Origin: Hymenoscyphus infarciens
Lineage: Eukaryota > Ascomycota > Leotiomycetes > Helotiales > Helotiaceae
Assembly (NCBI GenBank): GCA_001414345.1
Contig: LLCB01000001.1
Location: 558,001 to 622,000 of the forward strand
Length of the DNA stretch: 64,000 nucleotides
Direction of reading: 5' to 3'
Shown: piece after piece, positions 34,007-44,612 of the stretch
How the letters are laid out: the number at the start of each line of letters is the position of its first letter
How positions within the stretch are numbered: position 1 is the first letter of the stretch
The notes under the pieces: model-generated
What the model was told of the DNA's origin: nothing
Databases searched by the model: none
What the model saw: only the letters and a program-made list of their open reading frames with translations
Position numbers and translations under genes: made by a program

Positions 34007-36031
34007 TATCTCTCTTTTAAAAAAGACTCGTTCTAAGTCTTAGTATTATTAGAGTTAAATTAAGATACTAGATATTATTATTTTAGTTAAAAGCGTTTAA
34101 GTAAGAGTTAGTTTAAGTCTAAATTATAAGTAATCTAATTTATAGATACTTATAAAAGAGACTTTATTTCTAGTTATTCTAGTATAAATGTAAATATCTC
34201 TATTTACTAAAAGAGTTTAAAATAAAGTTAGAAAAAGTTTAAAGTAGAGCTAGATAGTATTTAGTTAGAATTATTAAAGATAGTAAAACTCTTAGCTAAG
34301 AGTTTACTATAAAGATATACTAATTTATATTTAATTTAAATTTAAAAAATAAAACTTCTAAGTCTAGCTAGAAGTTTAAAAGAAAGTAAGACTCTTATTA
34401 GAGTTAATAAGGTTTTAGCTAGTTAAAACGAAGTTATTACTAAATATTATCTTATTAACTAAAGTCTAGAATAATAAAAGAGATAGTTATAGATATAATA
34501 TTTAGTAGTACTATTATATAAACTATATTTCTTTAGATTTATAGACTATTTTATTCTTTTTAGTAATTTAGGTCTAAATTAGAGTACTTAAGAACTTATT
34601 TATTATCTTCTATAGTTAAAGATCTATTATTAGATTATAGAGAGTTTAGAGCTAAACTAGATAAGAATAAAAGAGTATTCTTTTAAACTAAATTACTAAC
34701 TTTTTATAACTTAGTATTTAATATTACTTCTTATCTATAACTAAAAGATTAAATACTATTTTAATAAAGTTATATTTCTACTATCTCTTTCTTATAGTAG
34801 CTAAGTTTTAGAGCTATAATATAATTCTCTCTTATATATAAAAGAACCTTTCTAATTCTTATATCTCTCTAAGTATAGCTATACTTAAAAAATAACTCTT
34901 AAAATTAGTAAAAGTTTCTTTAGTATTTCTTATTTATAAAGATCTAAAAGCGTTTTAAGTATTCTTCTTTTTATAGCTAGTTAAAAAGTATATATCTAAA
35001 AAGATAATTATATCTTCTTAATCTTTAAAAGTAAGAACTAATTCTAATCTATATCTAAGCTTTAAGTAGTTCTTAGTAAGTCTAGTTATTATACTTTAAA
35101 TAAAAGCTTTTTAAGTTAGAAGAGAATTATAATAATTAGTATTTATATAGATACTAATATCTTTAATTATTAGTATATAAGTAAGATATTATTATTTAAG
35201 AGTTTAATCTTGTTAGTTATCTTACTTTTAAAGGTTTAAAGAGTTTTTAAAGTAGCTTTAATACTAAGTTAAATAAGAGTGTTCTATTAGAAGATATTAG
35301 AGGTAGTAGTATTCTTTAGCTAAAAGGAGTCTAAATTTAAACTTAAAAGTAAAGAAGAGTTTAAATAAGAGTTAAATTATTAAAGTAGTAATTTATTAAT
35401 TTTAAACTATAAGCTTACTTATTCTCTTTTCTAGCTTAGCTAGCTTATCCTTTATTCTTTATTCTTCTACCTTTAAAGTTTATATAACTAACTATATATT
35501 ATCTATATTTAAAAAGCCTTACTAGTTTCTTTAATCTTTATTATTTTAAGACCTTTTATTCTTTAGTATATAGTTATTATTTAGTTGTCTTTTAAAAAGA
35601 AGAGTATTCTTAGAAAAGAGTTATTACTTAATACTATTTAATAAAACTAGGTTTGATATTTTAATAATATTAGTTTTAGAAAAAGGTTAAGAGATAGATT
35701 TAGAAGCCTTTTATAATAACTTTTAAAGTAGTTAACTTTACTAAACCTTATATAGTAATTCTTATATAGAGAAGGTTATTAGAAACTTTAGAGATACTTA
35801 GTATATTCTATTCTCTTTAATATATTAAGAATATAATTATATTAACTAAACTAATAAATACTAAACTCTACTATTACTAGTTATCTAAGAGACCTTTAAA
35901 CTCCTAGCTATTTAAAGATATTATTATTCTAATTTAAATCTAAGTTAAATTATATTTAAAATAAAAAGTAATAATAAGCTTAAAGAGATATTATTTAAGC
36001 TATCTTTAGTAAACAAGAGTTTAGCCTTTTT

Positions 36032-36344
36032 ATATAATAATATAAAATATATCCTACTATTAAAGAGATATATAGAAGTATATATAATAGAATAATAAAT
36101 ATAAATACTAAGTACTAATATAGAAGAAAAGACTAAACTAGCCTTTTCTAACTATAAGAGTATAAGTAGCTAAATATAAGAGGTTTAGATAATATAAAAG
36201 AGGTTTAGACTATATTAAAAAGTCTAAAAGCTAAAGTATAAAACTCTCTTAAATTAGATAATATAAACTAATAACTACTAAAACCTGATATATATATAGT
36301 ATATAATATATAATCTTAGCTATATAAGATAGTAAGCTATTATA
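36032..36344 (-). repeat. LTR of E2 (5' LTR on the minus strand)
   Basis: Direct partner of 33696-34006; both begin near ataataatac/ataataatat and end at gctattata. Confidence 0.75.
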
Positions 36345-37149
36345 TAATTATTCTAATTATCTTCTATAGTTTCTAAAATAAGAAAACTCTAGAAAAAGTA
36401 CTTTCTTATCTTTTACTATTTATTAAAACTATTAACTTAGTTCTCTTAGTTAAATTAGTATAATCTACTATATAAGCGACTATCTTATTATTCTTTACTA
36501 AGAGAGATATAAGAACTTAATATCTATAAATTCTAGAGAATAAGAATTTAAAGATAAAATAGAGATAGTAGTATATTATATAATAGAAGTTCTTAAAAAG
36601 GCTCTATAATATCTATTTATAAGAAAATTTTCTAGTATATGAAATTATAATAAGAATTCTTTATACTAGTTTTATATAAAGTATTTAATATATACTAAGA
36701 AGATTTTATAACTATCTCTTTTAAAGATATTAGCTGTTTAGAAGCTTTAAAAAAGCGAACTATAATAAGTTATATTAAAATAGTATTAAAAGAGTAAAAT
36801 GTTATATAAAATAGCTATAAATATTAAATTTCATATTTTAGAAAATAGAGTAGAATATTCTAAAAGATTTTAAAAATCATAAGAACTTATAATTTAATAG
36901 CTCTAGTATTTAATATTTATAAAAGAGAAGACTAGAGTATAATACTTAGAAAACTCTTAGATATAATAATATATAACTTTTATATAACAGAGTAATATAT
37001 AAATAAAGATTATATAGAGTTTAAAAGAGAAGATTAATAATCTAACTAGTAATAGAATAAAAAGTTAAATAAGAAAATATAATAGCGATCTATTTAGAAT
37101 TACTAAGTTTACTATCTAGTTAGAGAGTTTAGATCTTATTATTATCTAT

Positions 37150-37360
37150 ATTATAGAGAATTTAGTTTAGAGAGTTTAGTCTTAAACCTTTTATATTATC
37201 TAAACTTCTATATATAGCTACTTTAACTCTTTTAATTTTAAAAGACTTATTTAATCTTTTCCTTAGTATTAAGTCTAGTACTTATATATATTATTCTACT
37301 ATATCTACTTCTATATATCTCTTTAATAAAAGTATACTATAACGATTCGTACTATAATAG
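37150..37360 (+). repeat. LTR fragment of the same family (solo/partial)
   Basis: Plus-strand similarity to the 3' half of the E1/E2 LTR: cttttatattatctaaac, tctatatatagctac and a tail with tctctttaataaaagtatac. No partner LTR is seen. The left boundary is approximate. Confidence 0.5.
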
Positions 37361-38089
37361 GAAAAGAGAAAGCTTTTAATATTTTAGTTTTAGTTATAAA
37401 ATTAGTAAAAATAGAATTTTCGACTTCTTAAAGAATTATCTCTTATATTATAGCTTAAATCGTCTTATTTAAAGATTAAAAGAGTAAATTAGAGCTTTCT
37501 TTTATTATATATAAGATAATAGAGAAGAAAGCTAAGTCTTAGACTATAAGCTCTAGAAAAACAGTATTATAGAAAGTCTTATAATAGATAGTATCTTAGT
37601 ATTATTATTCTAAAAAGTAATCTAGAATATTAATCTAGATTTCTAGAAGAATTAACTTAAGTATTCTATATAACTTAAAACAAGTATAGCTAGAGTATTT
37701 ATCTATTATAAAGAAGAATCTAAAAACAATTATATTATAATAAGAAATTTACTTTCTTATCTAAAAACTTAAGACTACGCTACTTTTAAGATTAATTACT
37801 AGATAGTAATAGATAATAAGATAATATATATTATATTATAAGCTTTTTAGTCTAACTTACTACTATAATATCTTTATAACTTTAATACTAGCCTCTATAA
37901 TACTACTAATTAATCTTATTATACTATGCTTCTTATATACTTATATTTAATTAAGAGTACTTTTCGCTATCTTTACTTATTTATAAGCTTATTTCTATAT
38001 AAAACTTAGAGAAAGCCTTAGATAAAGATATATCTTAGCTTTATATACTACGTTATACTAGTATACTAAGTATCTTCTTTTAAAGATTA

Positions 38090-38736
38090 AAAGATTATTA
38101 TTAGTATATTTAGAAGTAAATAGCTACTTGAATTAGTATATATAATCTTCTCGCTTAAGAACTATTTAAGTAAATATAGTAGCTAGCTTTACTTAGATAT
38201 ATAAACGATAATATAACTCTTTTTATATAAAGTTTTATAACTACTAAGTTATACTAATACTAAATAGTAGATATATATTTTAGATACTTAGTTACTTTAG
38301 AGCCTATTTAGCTCGTATAAATTATTTAAATAGATATATAGATATTTAACGAGATATTCTAAATAGTAACCTCGTATAAGTTAGTATATATCTCTCTTTA
38401 TTTCTAAATATAAATAAGAATTATTTAGCTTATAGTATATATATTAGTATATATTCTAGTGTATATTCTTAGTAAGTAGTACTAAGTACTAGTGTTAGGT
38501 AGTATATAGTAGTATAGATAAAAGATATATATAAACTTTTAACGATTTATATCTTTAGAAATATATATCTTATTTATATTTATACTAAGATATATAAGAT
38601 TAAATAAAAATTTATATTACTTTTAAATATATATACTAAACACTAGTAGATATTTATAATTAGTATATATATATATATATTATCTTATGATTTTTAGTAG
38701 TCTATATCTTAGATATATACAAGCTAAATAGGCTCT
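38090..38736. repeat. inverted-repeat element, arm A (with TIR AGAGCCTATTTAGCT)
   Basis: AGAGCCTATTTAGCTCGTAT starts at 38299 and AGCTAAATAGGCTCT ends at 38736, so 38299-38736 has its own inverted ends. It is the reverse complement of most of 39395-39994. The flanking 38090-38250 also matches, inverted, a segment (about 39410-39540) that lies inside arm B, so the two copies differ by a rearrangement. Non-coding. Confidence 0.65.
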
Positions 38737-38744
38737 TATATAAT

Positions 38745-40200
38745 CTCTAAATAAGGAGCGTTTAAAGAGTAAATAGTAGTTATTTCTTTATAAAAAAAAT
38801 TCTATTCTCTACTCTTCTAGTAAAGTTTCTTACTTATCTAAAGTATATATAAAAATCCTCTAATATTCTCTCTTTTAATTACTTTTATTAACTTAATTAA
38901 GCTACGCTAAGGTGTTTCTAGGCTAAAAAAGTAGATAAATTAGTTTTTAAAGAAGACTATTCTTAAAGTATTACTTATACTAAGTTTAGCTTATAAAATC
39001 TCTCTCTCTTTTTCTCTACTCTTTTAATTCTCTTAATTATAGTAACTTTTTAAAAATCTTCTTATACGTACTAATCTCTCTTTTAATTATATTATACTCT
39101 CTTTTACTTAGAACTAAAGATAGACTATATAGATATTTAGTATAATATAGTAGCTATACGATTATATCTAGTTTATAGAGAGAGAAAAGTATAATATATA
39201 GATATTTACTATACTAAAACAATTACATATATATAATATAATAGATATAGTATAGTAGATTTATCTATTACTATAGAACTAGTTTAAGACTAGCTTAGAG
39301 GTTATATACTACTAGAAATTAGACTTTTAAGACTAAATCTATTAAATAATAATAAAAATCCTTAGATTTAAATAGAGATAATAGTAATTTATTAAGAGCC
39401 TATTTAGCTTATATATATATTAGTATAACTTATAGTTATAAAAGCGATGTAAAAAGAGTTATATTATCGTTCGTATATACCGAGTAAAGCTAGCTACGAT
39501 GTCTACTTAAGTAGCTCTTAAGCGAGAAGCACGTATACCTACGTATACTAATCCGAATCGCTATTTACTCTTGAATATATACCGATAATATATCTAGAAT
39601 ATATACTACTAAAAATCAGGAGATAATATATATATATATATACTAATTCTATATAAATACTAGTGTTTAGTATATATATTTAAAAGTGATATAAATCTCT
39701 TATTTAACCTCGTATATCTTAGTATATATATAAATAAGATATATACTACTAAAAAAAGAATTAGATCTCTAGAGATATAAATCTCTAAAAGTTCGTATAT
39801 ATCTCTTCCTACTTACTAGTTTTATAGTACTAACTTGAACATATACTAATATATATACTATAAGCTAAACGACTACTTAATATATTAAGAAATAAGTGAT
39901 AATAAATACTAACTTAAACGAGGTTACTATTTAGAATATCTCGTTAAATATCTATATATTTATTTAAATAATTTATACGAGCTAAATAGGCTCTAAGAAT
40001 AAGTAAAATTATGTAAATAAATAGTTTATATAAATTTCAACTTATATACACTATATACTAAGATCTAGAGAGTAGATATTAAGTTATATAAATAGAAACT
40101 CTTTATAATATATTTATTTAAGCTTTTATTATATAAATACTCGATAGAATATTACGTTTCTATTTAATTATTATTATAAATAATTAATATTCTTTTATCT
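38745..40200. repeat. left copy of a long inverted repeat (interrupted)
   Basis: 38745-38950 (ggagcgtttaaagagtaaat...) matches the reverse complement of 44445-44612, and 40038-40200 (tttcaacttatatacac...) matches the reverse complement of 44050-44255. The order is conserved, so both belong to one element copied in inverted orientation; arm B (39395-39994) is inserted in this copy. Confidence 0.55.
39395..39994. repeat. inverted-repeat element, arm B (complete TIR element, ~600 bp)
   Basis: Begins AGAGCCTATTTAGCT and ends AGCTAAATAGGCTCT (15-bp TIRs). Reverse-complement homologous to arm A, plus ~160 bp that arm A lacks inside its TIRs. It keeps more GC (for example gcgagaagcacgtatacc), so it is less RIPed than arm A. 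No coding capacity; MITE-like. Confidence 0.65.
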
Positions 40201-40231
40201 AATTATTAAATAGACCTAGCTTATAGCTTAC

Positions 40232-40626
40232 TATAATAGCCTATTACCTAGGCTATTCTAGATAGCTAGAGGTATCTGTTATATATAAGGTTCAGCTATA
40301 GATTTAGCTATATATTTAGCTTTTAGTAGTTATTATTTTATATTATCTAATTTAGAAAGGTTATATACGTCTATACGTTCGTCTAGACTTTTAGACGTAC
40401 TTCGTAGAGTTTAGGCTTTTATATTAGCCGACGTATATCGTTGTTTAGTTTCGTATCTCTTTTATATTATCTAATCTCTTATATATAGCTGTCTACTCTT
40501 CTAGAGTTAGAAAAGGCTAGTTTAGCCTTTTCTTCTATATTAGAGCCTAGTATCTACGTATGTTATTCTGCTGAACGTACTCTTATAAACCTCTTCTATA
40601 GTAGTATATATTTTATACTATTATAT
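40232..40626 (+). repeat. 5' LTR of E1 (strongly RIPed)
   Basis: 395 bp. Differs from the 3' LTR almost only by T for C or A for G (for example ctgttatatataaggttcagc against ctgccgcatataaggtttggc, mostly in the RIP direction). Confidence 0.8.
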
Positions 40627-41279
40627 AAAAAGGCTAAACTCTTCTTTACTAGAGATAGTATAAATAATATCTCTTTAAGCTTATTCTTACTTTTTGTTTT
40701 AAATACGATTTAGCCTAGATTTAGACTAGAACGATAATATTCTTAAATAGCTAGGATTCTAGAGACCTCCTAGATAGCTAGTAATATTAAAGTTTAGTAT
40801 TAGTTATAAATAGCTAGTGAAAATCGTATATATATATTATAGGATTTAAATATACTAAGTATTTAGAATCCTAATAACTCTCTTTATATAGAGAATACTA
40901 TATAAGGTTTAGTATAGTTAATATACTATAGTTATTATAAAGGCTTCTAAATCTAATATTACTCTCTCTCTCTCTTAAATCGACATTATATCGACTATTC
41001 TACTACGAGGCGTTGAACCCTCTTCTAGAGACATCTCTCTTTTTAAAAGATACCTCTCTAAATAGTAATCGAATAGTAACTATATACTAAAGAATAGAAG
41101 ATTCTAATAAAACGATAAGCGAGACTTTTTAAATATAGATAATATATAGTTAGTTATATAAGCTATAGAAGTAGAAAATTAAGAAATAAAAGATTAGCTA
41201 GCTAAGCTAGAAAAGAGAGTAAGCGAGCTTATAGTTTAAAGTTAATAATTCGCTTTACCTCTAAACCCTCTCTAATCTA

Positions 41280-42500
41280 ACTCTCTTTTAAACCTTTGTT
41301 TAAACCCTCTCCTACTTCTAAGCCTGAATTTATATCTCTTTTAGCTATAGATAGCTACTTCTAATACCTTCTCATATTCCTCTACCTAACTCGGTTCTAA
41401 AAACATATTAAATACTCTCTAATTCTAACGAAAAAGTAAGATAACTGAAAAGATTAAACCCTTAGATAATAGTATTAGTTTATCTATATACTAATAATAG
41501 AAGATATTAGTACGTAATAGACTCTATATAAATGCCGATTATTATAGTATCTCTCTAACCTAAAAAGCCCTTATTTAGAGTACGATAACCGAACTAGCTA
41601 GGAACTATCTAGAGCCTAGATATAAGTTGGATTTAGCTCTTACTTTTAAAGATTAAGAAGACATAATTACTCTTTTAGATATATACTTTTTAACTAGTTA
41701 TAAGAAGAAGGATACTTAGAACGCTTTCAGATCCTTATAAATAAGTAGAGAAGATAATACTAAAGAAACTTTTATCGATTTCAAAAGTCGCTTCTTAAGT
41801 ATAGCTATACTCGGAGAAGTATAGGAATTAGACAGGTTCTTTTATATATAGGAAAAGATTATACCGCGGCTCTGAAACTTAGCTGTTATAAAGAAGAGAG
41901 ATTAGAAAAACAATTTCACTAAAATAATATCTAATCTTTTAGCTATAGACAAGGAGCAACGCTAAAACGCTAAGTTACAAGATATTAGCACTTCGGTTTA
42001 AAATACCCCTCTATCTAGTCCGAACTCCCCACGATCTAATAGCGAATCTTCTACTACTTCTAAAGTGGAAGCGGAATCAGAAGATGATAAATAAGTCTTT
42101 AAGTACCCCGGTTTAGACCTGAATCGTAGGGGGAACGAGGTAACACTTTTTATTATTCCTAAATACTTAGACAACATAATAACTTCGGCAGCAAGTTCAC
42201 TTAACTAGCTGAAACTACCCCTTTTGTTATCCTAGACGTCGGATAGTATTTTTCAACTTCGGTAATAACTCTTTTAACCAGCTGAAACCCTACCGACTCT
42301 AGCAAGGAGTCTTTCTTACTTTCTTTTACTTCTGGCTAGGCTAGAAGTTCCTTTTTATCTGAATTCGAATCAGATACGAATCGGTCGAAATATACTCTCT
42401 ATTTAGGACAAAAGAAGTGAGCTCTTAGCTAAGTTATCACTGCTTCCTAACCGAACGACTTCCGACTCTACTCTAAATTCGCCTCTGACTTTACTTTGAC
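41280..42500 (+). pseudogene. gag-like relic inside E1
   Basis: Reading through scattered stops, one frame gives a Gag-like series: KALI..TITELARNYLEPRY, LTFKD..DIITLLDIYFLTSY, NAFRSL, ETFIDFKSRFLSIAILGEV, IIPRL.NLAVIKKRD, then a Ser/Pro-rich C-terminus (TPLSSPNSPRSNSESS). This is the capsid-type organisation of fungal Ty3-like Gag. Stops are mostly TAG/TAA where Trp/Gln/Glu would be expected. Dead. Confidence 0.6.
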
Positions 42501-42831
42501 CTTTTTCTAATTTTACTTTAAACTTTTTCCGACCTATAGGACAGGATCAGACCACACTCTTTTAGCGAACGCGGATGCTTACACTTTAACATGGAATAAC
42601 TAGAAACAAAGTCTCTTTTATAAGCATCTACAATCTAGGTCAATTACGATTCAGAACCGACATCTCGCTTACGACAATTTCAATAAACAAAGCATCTACG
42701 AACTAGGTTAGCTACGATTCAGACCCTAACCGACTTACGACAACATAATAATACAACTTACACTATCCCGATTCGACTCTGAACGATAAGATAGACAGAC
42801 TCGGGGACGAGTCTTTTTCAAGGGAGGGAGA

Positions 42832-43226
42832 TATAACAGCCTATTACCTAGGCTATCCTAGATAGCTAGGGGTACCTGCCGCATATAAGGTTTGGCTGTA
42901 GGTTCGGCTATATATTTAGCTTTCGGTAGTTGTTATTTTGTATTATCTAATTTAGGAAGGTTACGTACGTTTATACGTCTGTCTAGACTTTCGGACGTAC
43001 TTCGTAGGGTTCGGGCTTTTGTATTAGCCGACGTACGTCGTTGTTCAGTTTCGTACCCCTTTTGTATCGTCCGATCTCTTGTATATAGCTGCCTACTCTC
43101 CTAGAGTCAGAAAAGGCTAGTTTAGCCTTTTCTTCTATATTAGAGCCTAGTATCTACGTATGTTATTCTGCCGAACGCACTCTTATATACCTCTTCTGTA
43201 GTAGTATGTATTTCGTGCCGTTATAC
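42832..43226 (+). repeat. 3' LTR of E1 (mildly RIPed)
   Basis: 395 bp; retains many CG, CA and TG words (cgtacgtcgttgttcagttt) that are lost in the 5' LTR. The 70-codon open frame inside it is fortuitous. Confidence 0.8.
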
Positions 43227-44049
43227 GGACTTAGTAGCTAGTTATAGCTACGTTACTAATAAACCTTTTCTTATAAAAAGCTATAATCTATAGATTTTCT
43301 TTCTTATGAAACTTCGCTTTATAATTTCTTTAACTTCTCTTCTAAGTAAAAATTAAAATAGTAAGATAAAAATTTTAATAGCTTATTTAATAGCTTCGAT
43401 TAATTAAGCTTCTTATTAGTAATAGCAGCTTTATTCTAGTGTTTTATATTTTAATATTATATTAGAAAGGCTTAATTTTATTTAAACTAATAGAGTATAT
43501 AGAGAGTAGATTCTATAAATATAAGCTAGTAACGTAGCTCTAATATTATATATTTCTCTATTTAGACTAAATTATACTTATAGATTTTAAACTTTAGATA
43601 ACTATAAATAAAGTACTCTACTAGCTATATTCTTAAATATAGTCGAAGAAATAATATATCTTAAACTTCTAAGAGCGTATTATAGAGTAAGCGTATAGTA
43701 CTAAGATAAAACCGTTAAATATTAGTTTACTAGCTTTTAGTTTATATAATATATAAGATAAACCGTTACGCTAAAGACTCTTATAACGTAAAAGTTTATC
43801 TAAAATAACTACTAAATAGTATTATTTTAACTAATAAGACAAATATAGAGCCGATTCTACGAATATTAGCTAGTTATATAGCTCTGATATTATATTAGCT
43901 ATTTTCATTAATAAGCAATTATATTTATAGACTCGTATCTTTCTAAAAGAGTCGATAAGACTATTACTTCTATTCTTTTTTTCTAGCTTATATCTATTTC
44001 TAATCTAATTCTTCTTCTAATATAATATACTCGGATTTCTTCTTAATAC

Positions 44050-44612
44050 TTCTATAGGTTCTACGTAGGTCTATATAACGAATAGATAAATAAAATATTA
44101 TTTATTTATTATAAATATTAAATAAATATATAGTATTTAAGCGATTATTCAAGCGATAAGAGCTTAAATAAATATATTACAAATAGTTTCTATTTATTAG
44201 ACTTAATATCCGCTTTCTAGGTCTTAGTATAGAGAGTTTATATAAGTTGAAATTTACTCTCTTTCTATATATATATTTAAATATAACTAAACTATAAATC
44301 ACTTACTTTTAATTATTATTAATAGATTACTATCGTCTTTATTATATTATATAGAATAGAGTGTTATATAATATCTCTTTTTCTATAGTAAAGAGTATTA
44401 TATACTTTCTATAACATCTTATACGTAATCTTTAAACTAAGGTCTTTTTAGCCTAGAAACGCTCTAATCGAGATAACGAAAGCGACCAAAGCGGATAATT
44501 TCAGAGGATTTTCATATATGTTTAGATAAGTGAGAAACTATACTAAAAGAGTGGAGAATATAGAATATTCATGAATAAACGACTGCTATTCACCTCTCAA
44601 ACGCTCCTTATT
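44050..44612. repeat. right copy of the long inverted repeat; right edge of the AT block
   Basis: Reverse complement of parts of 38745-40200 (see there). The end ctctcaaacgctccttatt (about 44596-44614) corresponds to aataaggagcgttt at 38750. Beyond it, base composition becomes normal, so the AT block ends at this repeat. Confidence 0.55.

Larger units (their letters stand above)
33696..36344 (-). mobile_element. LTR element E2, minus orientation, heavily RIPed
   Basis: Two direct copies of ~312 bp, at 33696-34006 and 36032-36344, are the reverse complement of the LTRs of E1 (40232-43226). Shared words are gaaaaggctaaactagcct, tataatcttagctatata and ttagataatataaa. They lack about 80 bp that E1 LTRs have (the segment with tctagacttt..gacgta), so E2 is a subfamily with a shorter LTR. 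The internal ~2.0 kb is too mutated to read. Confidence 0.75.
40232..43226 (+). mobile_element. LTR element E1, short gag-only (non-autonomous) retrotransposon
   Basis: Two direct LTRs of 395 bp each (40232-40626, 42832-43226) begin TATAA[T/C]AGCCTATTACC and are collinear without net length change. A purine-rich tract (aagggagggag, 42820-42830) precedes the 3' LTR as an expected plus-strand primer site. The 2.2-kb interior holds a gag-like relic at ~41280-42500 but no reverse transcriptase, integrase or protease motif and no room for them. LTRs probably once began TG; RIP would make this TA. Confidence 0.8.
32390..44450. repeat. AT-rich, RIP-degraded repeat nest (central)
   Basis: About 12 kb of extreme AT content with TA steps dominant and CA/TG almost missing, no long open frame, and multiple recognisable repeats (LTR elements, inverted repeats) described separately. 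The composition is markedly milder at 41,980-43,226. The unassigned parts (32390-33695, 34007-36031, 36345-37149, 37361-38090 and 43227-44050) show no recognisable protein. Confidence 0.85.

Noticed and set aside
42892..43104. 70-codon frame in the 3' LTR of E1
   Set aside because: Inside an LTR, absent from the partner LTR because of stops, and without a known protein; chance frame.
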